Notes under the pieces: generated by a model
Database searches by the model: none
What the model saw: only the letters and a program-made list of their open reading frames with translations
Told to the model about the DNA's origin: nothing
Shown: one piece after another, positions 45,456-55,389 of the stretch
How the letters are laid out: each line of letters opens with the position of its first letter
Numbering within the stretch: position 1 is the stretch's first letter
NCBI GenBank assembly: GCA_903825445.1
Contig: CAIKAS010000317.1
Span: forward strand, 1-64,000
Length of the DNA: 64,000 bases
DNA from: an uncultured Acidobacteriia bacterium
GTDB taxonomy: Bacteria; Acidobacteriota; Terriglobia; Bryobacterales; Bryobacteraceae
Reading direction: 5' to 3'
Made by a program: the position numbers and the translations under genes

Positions 45456-47651
45456 TTATCTGACGACCAGATGAGCGCGTGGAAACGCGAATTTCCGGCT
45501 GACTTCATCCACAGCCGTTATCTGACTGGTGTATTCACCAGCCGGGATGTCCTTCAGTGGGATCTGGAACTGTACCGGCACCGCTTCAGGCCGCGTCGAT
45601 ATCACCTGCGTGGCATCGATCGGGCCCACTTCAAATGCCTTGACTCCGTTCTTATTGAACAGGCTCATACTGACTTTCACGCGTCGCGCCTTTGTGTCGG
45701 CCGGGTCCGGCAACGCATCGTAAACGTCGAAGTTCACGTAGAGCGTCTGTGAACGGCGGAACACTTTGGTTACGTTCGGAATGACCTTCTCCGTGCCTAC
45801 GACCAGCGGATTCGCCGCCAGAGTCTGCCTGGATGAGCGTTCAGCCGATCCCACCGCTGCATTTACAGCATTCCTCTGGTTGCTCAGAATAATTGAACTG
45901 AGCTTGAGGCCGTGTGTGTCGGCACTTAAATCCGGTATCACGAAGCGGGTTTCAAATGTCCCCATCTTGCCCGATATGTTCTCGCGAACTACAAATTTCA
46001 GGTGATATGTACCTGGCTGCAAAGTGAAACCGGCGTCGTATTGATACGTGCCCTTTGTTGCGCGCTCCGCATTCGCCCCATCGAGCTTTACTTTGATATT
46101 GTCGCGGACGTTACCGACCGCAGCGTGAGTGTCGTCCTGAACCTGACCGGCAAAATCGAGCTGCGTTTCGGCCGCTCCGCCTTTTTGCGCCACTGCCACC
46201 ACGGAACCAGGCACGCGAATCGATGCCGGGACATAATAGGCGGTCGGCGAAATACGGAAGTAGTCGAGTTGCAGCACCAGGGGCAGATCCGTCACCGGGT
46301 CGCCGGATGAAAGAGCCTGCGTCAGCTGATACTCCTTGTCCTCGCCGTTCATCTTTTGCCAGTTCTTGTCGGCGTAGTAACCCTCGCGGCCTTCGATCTT
46401 CGCGCCCGAGATTTTGCTGTTCAGTTTGTAGCTGATCTTGCGATACTTACCGTCCTCATTATTGTTATTGCTGTAGTAGCCCACCAGATAGTAGCTGCTC
46501 ATCGCCTTTTGAGCGTTCTGAATTCCAAGCGCGATGTTATTGCTGTCAACGAACATCTTGCCGCCCGTGTCGGCTGCCAGCGAATTCAGCGTGTCCTGTG
46601 ACGCGTTGATCCCGGAGCGCTGCGAATTGTAGGCAGAGCCGTTATAGAGGCCCGAACCTCGCGGACCCGCCGTGCTGGCACCGCCACCTGGAGGGTCTGC
46701 CATCAGACCGCGGGCGTCGATCGGGAAAATCGCCATGTTGGCTTTTTCTGCGAGATTGATGGTGGCCTCTAACTGTGCCTGATTCTCCATGCCTGTTCCA
46801 GAGACGCCGGAAGAAAAATAGATCAGGGCCTTCTTCTCGGGAAAACTTTTAAGCATCTTAGCGACTTGCCCGATGGCGATCAGCTTCTTGTCGGTGTTGT
46901 AAACGTTGAACTCGGTCTCGTCGGCAACGAACGCCGCTCCCGTGTCCTGACCGTTGTCATCGCCGGTGTCAGCCAGCCCTGCCAGTTCCGTCGCCTCGCC
47001 GATCGGCAGCTGGCGGATAACGTTGGTCAGCTCGTCACGGTCGTCCGTGAAATCCGTCAACACCACCGGCGTGCTCGTATAAAGCACAATTGCAACCAGG
47101 TCGTCTTTAGTGATGAACTTCTGCAGATAGTCCAGCGCCGCATCCTGGGCCCGCAATTGTTCGGCTACTGCCATAGAGGAAAAGTCGAGGTAGAAAACCA
47201 TCAGCCGCTTGTCTTTGAAGTGGAGCTGGCCTGGCGTCGGCGACGTGAGTTCTGCCTTCGGTTTCTCCGGCAGCTTCAGTTCATCTGCAAGTTTCAGTTC
47301 CTCCGGCGGCTCCGGCTCCATGACAAGCTCCTGATACTCAAAAACGGAGAGCTTCTGCGGCTTGCCATCTTCGTAAACCGTGATGTCTTCCTGTTTGAGG
47401 TTCGGGATAATGTTGCCGGCCTTGTCTCTCACCGTGACATCAGCGATCACCAGATTGCTGTTCGACCTGAATACGGGCGTTGCCGACTCCGATGCGGCAG
47501 CCGGCGCTTTCGCGGTCGTAGCAGCCGGAGAGGCTGGTTGGGCCGCTTGTTGTTGTGCCCACAGAAACTGGGTCGCCGTAGGGATCAGGAGCGCTATTCC
47601 GACCGCTCCAGCCGCAATGAGACCCTTCGTTCGCATTAGCTTGGTTTGCAT
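45456..47651 (-). CDS. Secreted VWFA-related domain protein
   Basis: The 731-residue protein has a signal peptide (KGLIAAGAVGIALLIPTATQFLWAQQ), an N-terminal beta region with DVTVRDKAGNIIPNLKQEDITVYEDGKPQ (about 72-100), and a von Willebrand A domain (MVFYLDFSSMAVAEQ to NSLAADTGGKMFVDSN). The MIDAS motif is DFSSM rather than DxSxS, so metal binding may be weakened. A long C-terminal region predicted to be beta-rich follows. Its ATG shares one base with the stop of the upstream Oar-like receptor gene (TGATG). The pair may form a surface complex, which is inference. Confidence 0.87.
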   Translation of the reverse strand: MQTKLMRTKGLIAAGAVGIALLIPTATQFLWAQQQAAQPASPAATTAKAPAAASESATPVFRSNSNLVIADVTVRDKAGNIIPNLKQEDITVYEDGKPQKLSVFEYQELVMEPEPPEELKLADELKLPEKPKAELTSPTPGQLHFKDKRLMVFYLDFSSMAVAEQLRAQDAALDYLQKFITKDDLVAIVLYTSTPVVLTDFTDDRDELTNVIRQLPIGEATELAGLADTGDDNGQDTGAAFVADETEFNVYNTDKKLIAIGQVAKMLKSFPEKKALIYFSSGVSGTGMENQAQLEATINLAEKANMAIFPIDARGLMADPPGGGASTAGPRGSGLYNGSAYNSQRSGINASQDTLNSLAADTGGKMFVDSNNIALGIQNAQKAMSSYYLVGYYSNNNNEDGKYRKISYKLNSKISGAKIEGREGYYADKNWQKMNGEDKEYQLTQALSSGDPVTDLPLVLQLDYFRISPTAYYVPASIRVPGSVVAVAQKGGAAETQLDFAGQVQDDTHAAVGNVRDNIKVKLDGANAERATKGTYQYDAGFTLQPGTYHLKFVVRENISGKMGTFETRFVIPDLSADTHGLKLSSIILSNQRNAVNAAVGSAERSSRQTLAANPLVVGTEKVIPNVTKVFRRSQTLYVNFDVYDALPDPADTKARRVKVSMSLFNKNGVKAFEVGPIDATQVISTRPEAVPVQFQIPLKDIPAGEYTSQITAVDEVSRKFAFPRAHLVVR

Positions 47652-50600
47652 CAGAATGAAAACCTCAGATTCATGGATACCGTTCTCATTTGCGAGGCGC
47701 CTGTTGCGATCCCGAAAGTGTTCGATGAGATGTTCGTACCGAAACCGGAGATCGTAGGATGATTCAGCGCGTTGTTGGTATTTAGCTGGAATGCCAGCGT
47801 CCGCTGCGACGCTTCATTGCCGAGGCGGAACGTGCGCCGAAAATTCATACTGAATGTCGCGTGCGGCAGGCCGGGAATCGTATTCCGCCCTGCATCACCG
47901 TACTCGCCAGGCAGCGGCGTGGTGAACGCAGCAGGATTGAAGAACTGATACCCTGGCGCGTCGATCGGCAGCCCTGTTGCTTCTGCACGCAACGTCCCGC
48001 CAATGGCGCCTCCACCACCGAGGTTCGACAGATTTCCAGACACTGTCGCGGTGGAGGGTGTGCCGGAAGTGAAGTTGAAAGAACCGTTCGTCGCCCACCC
48101 GCGCATCCATGTTGTGAACCATTTCGTGTTCCGGAAGCGGCCTCTTACACCCACCGGTGATGTCCACTGAAACGTCGTCGATAAATTATGCGGCTGAGCA
48201 AAATTCGAAAGGCCGCGCTCGAGATACAGGTTGTTGATGTACTGCACCACCGTGCCGCCTGGACCGCTGAAACTGGAAACATCATCAATCGACTTCGAGT
48301 AGGTGTACAGGGCCGTCGCCGCCATGCCGCCAGTCAGGCGCTTCGTCAGGCGGACTTGCCCGGCGTGATATATAGAGTTCCCGTTCGAACTCTGATAGGT
48401 GAATTGCGCGGCCGTTGGAATCGGCAGCACCCCAGTCAGTGAACGATTAGGCTCCTCGACAATACCCAGCCGCGTTCCTTTGGTGCCGATGTATTCGGTT
48501 TCCATCAAGACACCCCACTTGAGCGATTCCTGTACAGTCGCGTTCCAGGTCTGTGCGTAGGCCAACCGGTAATTCGGATCTATTGCATAAGTATCCGTTG
48601 TGGTGACCGTCGATGGCCCGAAAAATCCGTCCTGCAGCGTAAGCGGGTTCGCGATACCCTGCGTGCTGAAGGCCTGCGCGTTGACGAACGGCGGTTGAGA
48701 GCCCATCTGGCTGGCGATCTGGTTATACGCAGAGCCGCTGTAAAAAATGCTGTAGCCAAAGCGAGTCACTATGCTGTGTTTTTGTGAAGGCCGCCAGGCC
48801 AAACCGAGTCTCGGCGAGAATGCTTCCTTATCCGGACGCACCAGGCTCGAAGGCAATGTGCTGCCGTTGAACGGGTCCTTCATACCCGGAGTGACCACCG
48901 CGACAGCCGTCATTGCCGGATTCAGAACTACGTTTGCCAGATTGCCGCGCAACTCGGAGTCTGGCGAAAAGTACTCATACCGAACCCCGATATTCAGTGT
49001 CACTCCCTGCGAAATTCGGTAGTCATCCTGGGCGTAGGTGTTCATGTTGTGCTGGCGAAAATAGCGGTTTGTCGAGCCGAATTGCAGTGAACTCGACGCC
49101 GGCAACCCCAGCAGGAAGTCGGCAAAATCGTAGCCCGTGCCCGAAAGGGGTGTGCCCAAAGGCCCGGTTTCGCTGGTCAGCAGCCCTGTAAAGCTGAACG
49201 ATCCGCGGGTATTCGCATAGCTGAGATTGTTGTACTGCTGCCGCTGGTAAGTGTACCCAAAAGTCAAATTATGCTTTCGTCCAATGACGTAGGTAAATGA
49301 GTCCGTGAACCCCATCGTCTGCGGCCGGCTGGAACCAACGTTGCCGTCGCTGATGCCGCCGAAGTTCGTAAACCGAATGCTTGGGAGCCCCCAGGCGTTC
49401 GGGTCCTGCGTGACGCCGCCAATGCCCAGGTTCGACTCCACATTGGTCTTACTCTCGAAATAGTCCTTGTTGTTGGTCAGGTTGCGGCTCAACGTTACGG
49501 TGCCAACGTTATTGATCCGTGCCTTGAAGCTATGGTTCCAGCCGACCGACGCGCTGAGCCCGCTGCCCGTCGAAGGGTCCTGAAACTCGCCGTAGTTCTG
49601 CAGCGAATACGAATTCCTGTCCTGGAACTGGACATTAAAATTAAGCCTGTCCTTATTGCTCAGTGGCGCGTTGAAACGAACTCCGATGCTTTGGCTGTTC
49701 GATGGTGTGTTCGCAACCAGCCTGAAGTTCTGCACCAGGAGGCCGGTATATGTCGGAGTCGGGAAGTACTGCTCCAGCCCCACAGCAACGGGGCTGATCC
49801 GCGACTGTGGAATGATGTTCCCCGTAAACGGAGCGCCGCTGAGCGGGTCGTAAATAATGGAAGGCTTGCTGAGATCGTTAAAGTTCCCCGACATCAGGGC
49901 CGCTGTTGGCACTGTGGACAATTGGTCGATGCCGCTGAGGTTGTGCGATGCAGAGTAGCTAATGCTGTACTGCGAACGCACCCATTTCACGATGTGTGGC
50001 ACGACCAGTGGTCCACCGATCGTCGCGTTAAATGTATTGGTCATCGCTTGCGGTTTAGGCGCTGCTGTTCCGTTCAGGTTAAAAGGCGCCGCGTTCAGCG
50101 CGGAATTGGTCCCTGCCCAGGAGATCGTCCCCGTCGGCTTGTAAGGGTTCTTTCGACGGTTCCCGATCTGGTTGTATTGCCCGCCGAAGGCTCCGCGCAA
50201 AGCGGCGCTCGCCTGGGCATTGCCTCCACGGCCACCACCACGTCCACCGCCCCCGCCCCCGCCTCCTCCTCCGCCACCACCCCCGCCGCGTCCACCGCCG
50301 GCGCCGCCGCCTGGCGTAAATCCATTGCCGCCCAAGCCACCGCCGCCAGGCCCGGCCGCCGCCCCCACACCGAATCCGCCGTTGATTGCCGCTGCGCCAA
50401 ATCCACCCAGTCCCAACGAATCGTTGGTGACTGAAGTCATCCCCGGAGGCATTCCCAGGTTCTCAGCCAGCGACGAACTGTCCAGGGCAGCTGAAACCTG
50501 TCCGGCTGTCGCTCCGCCAGGACCGCCACGGCCACCACCCTGCTGCATCATGCGTTGACGCGCCGCTTCGTCCATACTCGATTGCGCCAGGCCGCCGCTC

Positions 50601-51367
50601 GTGCTGCCATTCACCAGAAACGCCTCGTCGCCGGCAACATCTTCAAACTCGGACGGCAAATTGCCTGGCGTTGGAGTGGAGCTGGCTGTCTCCGCAGGTG
50701 TCGTTGCGGGAGGCTGCCCCTCCTGTGCTGCCCTCACCTGGGCATTCTGAAAACCTCTGCCTGGGGCCACGGCGGCCATCTGAGTTCCGGTGGCGCCCGA
50801 AGTTCCGCTCGCACTGGCGGCGCCGGACGCCCCGGCTGCCCCGCGCCCGCCCCGCGCCTGCTGACCAAATCCTCCCGGTGCTCCGGGTGCGCCCTGGCCG
50901 CCAAATCCACCGCGTCCGCCTCTCCCACCGCGTCCACCCCGTCCACCACCACCCGCCTGTGCTCCCGCCTGCTGCGCGGCTGCGGCAGCGGCCACCGCGC
51001 CAGCCGTCGCCTGATCCGTCGTATCCGCCCCGGCTGTGCCACCGAGCCGCTCCCGGAGTCGCGGCATTTCGAGCGCCCATTCCTGCCGGGCAGGGGTGTT
51101 GGTGATCGTTACCTTGCCTGTTGACGTTGTAAACTCAAACATCTCGACGGCGATATCCCAGTTTCCAGGAGCCAGATCCATGCTGTAGCGGCCGTTCTCG
51201 TCGGTGTAAGCGATCACCTTGGCATCGCCTTTCCGGGCGGTGACCATCGCGCCCGGCACCGGCTGGTCGGCGGCCCGCACAGATCCGCCGTATTGCGCCG
51301 CCGGCAACGATCCGGACACCATGAGGATAAGGGCTGCGAGAGTCAATACATGGATTCGTGTTGGCAT
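47651..51367 (-). CDS. Oar-like TonB-dependent outer-membrane protein with carboxypeptidase-regulatory domain and long Gly-rich region
   Basis: The protein of about 1238 residues has a signal peptide (LTLAALILMVSGSLPAAQ) and a carboxypeptidase-regulatory-like domain (about 20-85; YGGSVRAADQPVPGAMVTARKGDAKVIAYTDENGRYSMDLAPG). Two Gly/Arg-rich stretches follow (about 130-190 and 325-385). The remaining sequence is a large beta-barrel ending in the outer-membrane signature MNLRFSF. Such proteins are abundant in Acidobacteria; cargo is generally unknown. The plug region is interrupted by the glycine-rich segments, which is odd. The ATG at 51367 gives the signal peptide. It is coupled to the VWA gene downstream. 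Confidence 0.85.
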   Translation of the reverse strand: MPTRIHVLTLAALILMVSGSLPAAQYGGSVRAADQPVPGAMVTARKGDAKVIAYTDENGRYSMDLAPGNWDIAVEMFEFTTSTGKVTITNTPARQEWALEMPRLRERLGGTAGADTTDQATAGAVAAAAAAQQAGAQAGGGGRGGRGGRGGRGGFGGQGAPGAPGGFGQQARGGRGAAGASGAASASGTSGATGTQMAAVAPGRGFQNAQVRAAQEGQPPATTPAETASSTPTPGNLPSEFEDVAGDEAFLVNGSTSGGLAQSSMDEAARQRMMQQGGGRGGPGGATAGQVSAALDSSSLAENLGMPPGMTSVTNDSLGLGGFGAAAINGGFGVGAAAGPGGGGLGGNGFTPGGGAGGGRGGGGGGGGGGGGGGGRGGGRGGNAQASAALRGAFGGQYNQIGNRRKNPYKPTGTISWAGTNSALNAAPFNLNGTAAPKPQAMTNTFNATIGGPLVVPHIVKWVRSQYSISYSASHNLSGIDQLSTVPTAALMSGNFNDLSKPSIIYDPLSGAPFTGNIIPQSRISPVAVGLEQYFPTPTYTGLLVQNFRLVANTPSNSQSIGVRFNAPLSNKDRLNFNVQFQDRNSYSLQNYGEFQDPSTGSGLSASVGWNHSFKARINNVGTVTLSRNLTNNKDYFESKTNVESNLGIGGVTQDPNAWGLPSIRFTNFGGISDGNVGSSRPQTMGFTDSFTYVIGRKHNLTFGYTYQRQQYNNLSYANTRGSFSFTGLLTSETGPLGTPLSGTGYDFADFLLGLPASSSLQFGSTNRYFRQHNMNTYAQDDYRISQGVTLNIGVRYEYFSPDSELRGNLANVVLNPAMTAVAVVTPGMKDPFNGSTLPSSLVRPDKEAFSPRLGLAWRPSQKHSIVTRFGYSIFYSGSAYNQIASQMGSQPPFVNAQAFSTQGIANPLTLQDGFFGPSTVTTTDTYAIDPNYRLAYAQTWNATVQESLKWGVLMETEYIGTKGTRLGIVEEPNRSLTGVLPIPTAAQFTYQSSNGNSIYHAGQVRLTKRLTGGMAATALYTYSKSIDDVSSFSGPGGTVVQYINNLYLERGLSNFAQPHNLSTTFQWTSPVGVRGRFRNTKWFTTWMRGWATNGSFNFTSGTPSTATVSGNLSNLGGGGAIGGTLRAEATGLPIDAPGYQFFNPAAFTTPLPGEYGDAGRNTIPGLPHATFSMNFRRTFRLGNEASQRTLAFQLNTNNALNHPTISGFGTNISSNTFGIATGASQMRTVSMNLRFSF

Positions 51368-51462
51368 ACTTGGTGTCAGATCCCGTGGAAGGGTAATTAT
51401 GATTGTCATCGACAGAGGTTTCGTGCCAGGCCGCCCGCAAAGATCTGTAAACGGACAATGAG

Positions 51463-52170
51463 ATGAGCTTATCGCAGTTTCTGGCCGAAAGGGGTCGAAA
51501 ACTCCAGAAGTCGTTTCGCTCGAAGCGAATGGGACGTTTTGCCGCGACCTTCCCCCTTACGGAATCTAAACGGATTCTCGACGTCGGCGGTACCCCTGAG
51601 ATATGGCGATTGCTTGGGGAGTCACTCCCGAACCGCGCGCCCTCCGTAGTTCTGCTTAACATGCCACGCGCCGATGCGGGTCGAGCATCCGCCGAAGCTG
51701 GTCTGGCATTTGTCCACGGCAATGGCTGCAACATCCCTTTCGCCGACGGCGCCTTCGATATTGTCTTCAGCAATTCCGTGATCGAACATGTGGGGGGACC
51801 GGCGGCACAACAGCAGTTTGCCGCCGAGATCATGCGAACCGGCCAAAGCTTTTGGGTGCAGACGCCGAACCGCTATTTCCCCATCGAGATGCATCTGCTC
51901 ACCCCGCTGGTCCATCTGCTGCCGCCAGCGATTCGGGATTTCATAGTCCGGCGGTTCTCGGTTTGGCAATGGATACGCAGACCCTCCCCGGACGAGAAGA
52001 ACTTTTACGTCGAGCACTTTATTGCCGACATTCATCTGCTCTCCGCCAGCGACATGCAGCGGCTCTTTCCGGATTCCATCATCCTCCGCGAGCGCTTTCT
52101 GTTGTTCACGAAATCGCTGGTCGCCTGTCGGCTTCCGGGGCCCCACGATAAGCGTCCAGCAACTCTCTGA
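51463..52170 (+). CDS. Class I SAM-dependent methyltransferase
   Basis: The 235-residue protein has the SAM-binding motif RILDVGGTPEIW (about 37-48), the acidic end of the second strand near VVLLNMP, GNGCNIPFADGAFDIVFSNSVIEHV (about 86-110) and a later WVQTPNRYFPIE, as in Methyltransf_11-type proteins. The substrate is unknown. It is divergent from the Oar-like gene. Its last 65 bases overlap the 3' end of the convergent histidine-kinase gene, an unusually long overlap. Confidence 0.85.
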   Translation: MSLSQFLAERGRKLQKSFRSKRMGRFAATFPLTESKRILDVGGTPEIWRLLGESLPNRAPSVVLLNMPRADAGRASAEAGLAFVHGNGCNIPFADGAFDIVFSNSVIEHVGGPAAQQQFAAEIMRTGQSFWVQTPNRYFPIEMHLLTPLVHLLPPAIRDFIVRRFSVWQWIRRPSPDEKNFYVEHFIADIHLLSASDMQRLFPDSIILRERFLLFTKSLVACRLPGPHDKRPATL

Positions 52171-54763
52171 CCCGCAGCAACAGAGTGGGCGATGAGAATG
52201 GCTTCTGAATGAAATTGACCGCCGCATCGTCGTGCAGCCAGAGACGGTCGTTGTAGCCGGACATGAACAGGATTGGCACGCCGGGATAAACGACGGCGAA
52301 CTGCGCGGCCAGATCCACTCCACCCACCTCCGGCATCACAACATCCGTCAGTAAGAGATGGATCGGCCCAGGATACCGGTGAACCACGTCCATAGCTTCG
52401 AGACCGTTCGATGCCTCCACAACGTGGTAACCGTGGCGCTCCAGAACATGGCGCACATAGCCGCGCACGCCAGCTTCGTCCTCAGTCAGCAAAATCGTTT
52501 CGTTCCCGCCTCCCTCAGCCTGCGCCACAACGGCGGGAGCTGCCACCACAGGTTCGTGCACCCCGGGCTCAACGGCGGGAAACAGGAGACGAAACGTGGT
52601 CCCCTTGCCAGGCTCGGTCTGCACAGAAATCGACCCCTTGCTTTGCTGCACTATGCCGTAAACCGTCGAAAGCCCCAGGCCAGTCCCCTTGCCACGCTCT
52701 TTCGTCGTAAAGAACGGCTCGAAGATCCTCGCTTTCACTTCTCCCGACATGCCGACGCCGGTATCGCTCACGGCCAGCATGACGTAATGCCCCGGTGTGA
52801 CCGCCAGCCGGCCCTGCGCCGATTCTTCATCTACATACAAATGCACCGTTTCCACCAGCAAGCGACCGCCCTCGGGCATGGCGTCCCGGGCGTTGATTAC
52901 GAGGTTGACTATCACCTGCTCGATGTGCCCTGAGTCGGCCCGGATTGTCCCTGCGTCCGCATCGAGCGAAAACTTCAGTTCCACGTCTTCGCCTATCAGC
53001 CTGCGCAACATCGTTTCTATGTTGCCCACTACATCGTTCACAACGACATCGGTTTGCTCGGTGGGTTGCCTGCGCCCAAAGGCAAGCAATTGGCGCGTGA
53101 GGGCCGCGGCACGCGCGGCGGCGCGAGAGATTTGCTCGACTGGTTCGCACACCGGATCGTTCGGATCCACACGGCTCAGAATTAGTTCCGAATAGCCGGA
53201 GATGATGGTCAGCAGGTTATTAAAATCGTGCGCAACGCCACCGGCAAGCTGGCCGATGCTGTCCAGTTTTTGGGCCTGCAGTAATTGCTCCTCCAGGTGT
53301 TTGCGTTCCGTAATGTCGCGCATGATTGCCGCAAAGCAGAGCAGCTGACCCGTCTCAGGATCGCTGACGGGAAACAGATTCATGAGCACGTCGATTGGCT
53401 GATGAGTTCCAAGATGGCGCAGTTGAGCTTCGCCGATCCAGTTGCCTTCTCCGCGGAGTATCGACGGCAGGATCTCACTGCTAAGCTTCGTCCACCACTC
53501 CTGCGGATGAAGGTCCGCGAACGGCGTCCCCGGTGCTTTGGTGCTCTCGAGTCCCACCAACCGGCATCCGGCCCGGTTAATGAAAAGAATCCCGCCATCC
53601 AGCCCGACCATACCGATGAAGTCATCGGTTTGCTCTACGAGCGAAACGAACTTCTGTCGTTCCTCTTCGGCGCGTCTCCGTTCGCTGATATCCCAGCAAA
53701 CGCCTGTTAGTTTTACAGGCTTGCCCGCCGTATCGTACGATACGCTGCCGCGCGCGCAAAGGCTGTGTAGACTGCCATCAGGCCAGATGACGCGGAATTC
53801 AACATTATAGGGAAGGCCAGCAGCGGCAGATTCGTCTGCAGCCGCGCGTAACGGCGCGCGATCCTTTGGATGAATGAAATTCAGGAAATTCTCATATGCT
53901 CCGACCGGGGTGCCGATTCTGAGCCCAAACAGCGGGTACATGAAATCGTCCCACGTCACCGTGTCGTCAGCCAATCCTGCGCTCCACGTTCCGACACCGG
54001 AAGACTTCAGTGCAAGATTGAGGCGTTCGTGCGCCTGTTGCAGCGCGGCGTCCCGTTCCTGTATCTGTGCCAACATGTCGTTGAAGGCGCCGATTAGCTC
54101 GGCAATTTCGTCCTGACTCCCGCTTTCAGGAGCTCGGACGTCGTACTTTTTCTCCCGCGAAACCACGCGGGCCACTCCGGCCAGCTGCAGGATCGGCCAT
54201 GTCGCCGATCTCTGGAAAATCGTCGAGAACAGCCATGCGGCGGGCAGCGAGATCAGCAGAACAACAATGACAATGCCGCCGTACCGCAGAAATCGGTCAT
54301 AGATTTCCCGCAAGTCAGAGCGAATGTAGACGGTGCCGATCCGCTTCCCCTGAAAGAGGACAGGCCGAATCAAGACCAGCGAATCGCGCGTGAAGTGGTG
54401 GGTTTCCACAGTGCCTGCGGCACTCGTGCCGAGTGGCCCGGGAATTGCCCCCGGTTCGCGCATATAGGTGGCGAATTCGTCACCGGAGGGCGTGTAGATT
54501 GAAACCGAAACGATATTGGGCGCGGCGCTGAGAGCCGATAGAGTATTACGTGCCGAATCAGGGTCTCCAAATAGTACTGCCGACGCACAGTTTGCTCCGA
54601 GGATCTGCGCTTGTACGGACAGGTTACGCACCATCGTCTGAGTTAAAGTAGCCAGTTCGTACGCCACAAACGCCGACGAAGCGATCAGCAGCGTGGCTCC
54701 GCTGACAAGCAGATTCATCCACGTCAGTTTTTTACGGAACGAGTAACGTCCAAAGTCCGGCAT
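52106..54763 (-). CDS. CHASE8 hybrid sensor histidine kinase with C-terminal receiver
   Basis: The 885-residue protein has two membrane segments (about 14-36 and 162-184) around a periplasmic CHASE8-type domain (QILGANCASAVLFGDPDSARNTLSAL, about 52-77). A HAMP (about 185-238), two PAS domains (about 245-365 and 370-490), HisKA with His512 in GGVAHDFNNLL, a HATPase (NLVINARDAM, DTGVGM, GKGTGLGL) and a receiver with Asp807 in LLLTDVVMPE and Lys854 follow. It probably senses a periplasmic signal and phosphorylates its own receiver; no DNA-binding partner is adjacent. CHASE8 is known from YfiN, whose periplasmic partner is YfiR. Here the ATG shares a base with the stop of a YfiR-like gene (TGATG). 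Confidence 0.9.
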   Translation of the reverse strand: MPDFGRYSFRKKLTWMNLLVSGATLLIASSAFVAYELATLTQTMVRNLSVQAQILGANCASAVLFGDPDSARNTLSALSAAPNIVSVSIYTPSGDEFATYMREPGAIPGPLGTSAAGTVETHHFTRDSLVLIRPVLFQGKRIGTVYIRSDLREIYDRFLRYGGIVIVVLLISLPAAWLFSTIFQRSATWPILQLAGVARVVSREKKYDVRAPESGSQDEIAELIGAFNDMLAQIQERDAALQQAHERLNLALKSSGVGTWSAGLADDTVTWDDFMYPLFGLRIGTPVGAYENFLNFIHPKDRAPLRAAADESAAAGLPYNVEFRVIWPDGSLHSLCARGSVSYDTAGKPVKLTGVCWDISERRRAEEERQKFVSLVEQTDDFIGMVGLDGGILFINRAGCRLVGLESTKAPGTPFADLHPQEWWTKLSSEILPSILRGEGNWIGEAQLRHLGTHQPIDVLMNLFPVSDPETGQLLCFAAIMRDITERKHLEEQLLQAQKLDSIGQLAGGVAHDFNNLLTIISGYSELILSRVDPNDPVCEPVEQISRAAARAAALTRQLLAFGRRQPTEQTDVVVNDVVGNIETMLRRLIGEDVELKFSLDADAGTIRADSGHIEQVIVNLVINARDAMPEGGRLLVETVHLYVDEESAQGRLAVTPGHYVMLAVSDTGVGMSGEVKARIFEPFFTTKERGKGTGLGLSTVYGIVQQSKGSISVQTEPGKGTTFRLLFPAVEPGVHEPVVAAPAVVAQAEGGGNETILLTEDEAGVRGYVRHVLERHGYHVVEASNGLEAMDVVHRYPGPIHLLLTDVVMPEVGGVDLAAQFAVVYPGVPILFMSGYNDRLWLHDDAAVNFIQKPFSSPTLLLRVRELLDAYRGAPEADRRPAIS

Positions 54764-55389
54764 CAGGGACCCCTCCTGACCACACGGGCAACCTTCAGCA
54801 GTTCCGAACTAAGCGTGAGGCCTGATTTCGTAGCGACCGATACGCTGATGTCAAATCGAACTCTGTTCCCGTCCAGCACGAACTGAATCATGCCGCCACG
54901 TCGGGAGAAATCCGGAAGGTCGGCTACCGTCAACACGGGGGAATCTCCCAGGGCGGCCAAAACAGCACTCAGCCGGTTTTCTTCACTGGACGATATAAAG
55001 AGAACCCGGCAACCCTGTGCATCCTGAGTGTTCGTTATCCGTTTTGCCACTAACGGAGCGCCCTCGATATTCTCGTCCCTAATGGCGGCATCGAGACTGG
55101 GGCCAAACGGATCTTGCCCCAGCACGCAGATCGCAAAGGGTTCATCTGCGGATGGTCTCGAGTGGGGTCCCCACGATTCTACGAAGCGGCCCAGGTTGGA
55201 AAGGTAGGCGGCCTTGACCTGATATTCGGTGGGCTTCGCGCCCTGGGCGACAGCGGGTAGCGGCATGATGAGGCAAATTGTCGCCAAAGCGAGGCCGAAG
55301 GATATCCACCGCTCAGGCGAGAGCAGGGTGCTGCGGACGAATCCGATCCGGCACAGTACCGACCGCGAGAACATGCTGCCGGTCGTCAT
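54763..55389 (-). CDS. YfiR-family periplasmic protein (DUF4154)
   Basis: The 208-residue protein has a signal peptide (ISFGLALATICLIMPLPAVAQ) and the YfiR/DUF4154 domain: EYQVKAAYLSNLGRFVESWG, FAICVLGQDPFGPSLDAAI, GCRVLFISSSEENRLSAVLAAL, VLTVADLPDFSRRGGMIQFVLDGNRVRFDISV (about 155-186). In Pseudomonas YfiR binds the periplasmic domain of YfiN and represses it. The ATG at 55389 overlaps the upstream receptor stop (ATGA); a GTG at 55398 is an alternative. Both junctions of this gene overlap its neighbours, indicating a tightly coupled operon. Confidence 0.9.
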   Translation of the reverse strand: MTTGSMFSRSVLCRIGFVRSTLLSPERWISFGLALATICLIMPLPAVAQGAKPTEYQVKAAYLSNLGRFVESWGPHSRPSADEPFAICVLGQDPFGPSLDAAIRDENIEGAPLVAKRITNTQDAQGCRVLFISSSEENRLSAVLAALGDSPVLTVADLPDFSRRGGMIQFVLDGNRVRFDISVSVATKSGLTLSSELLKVARVVRRGP

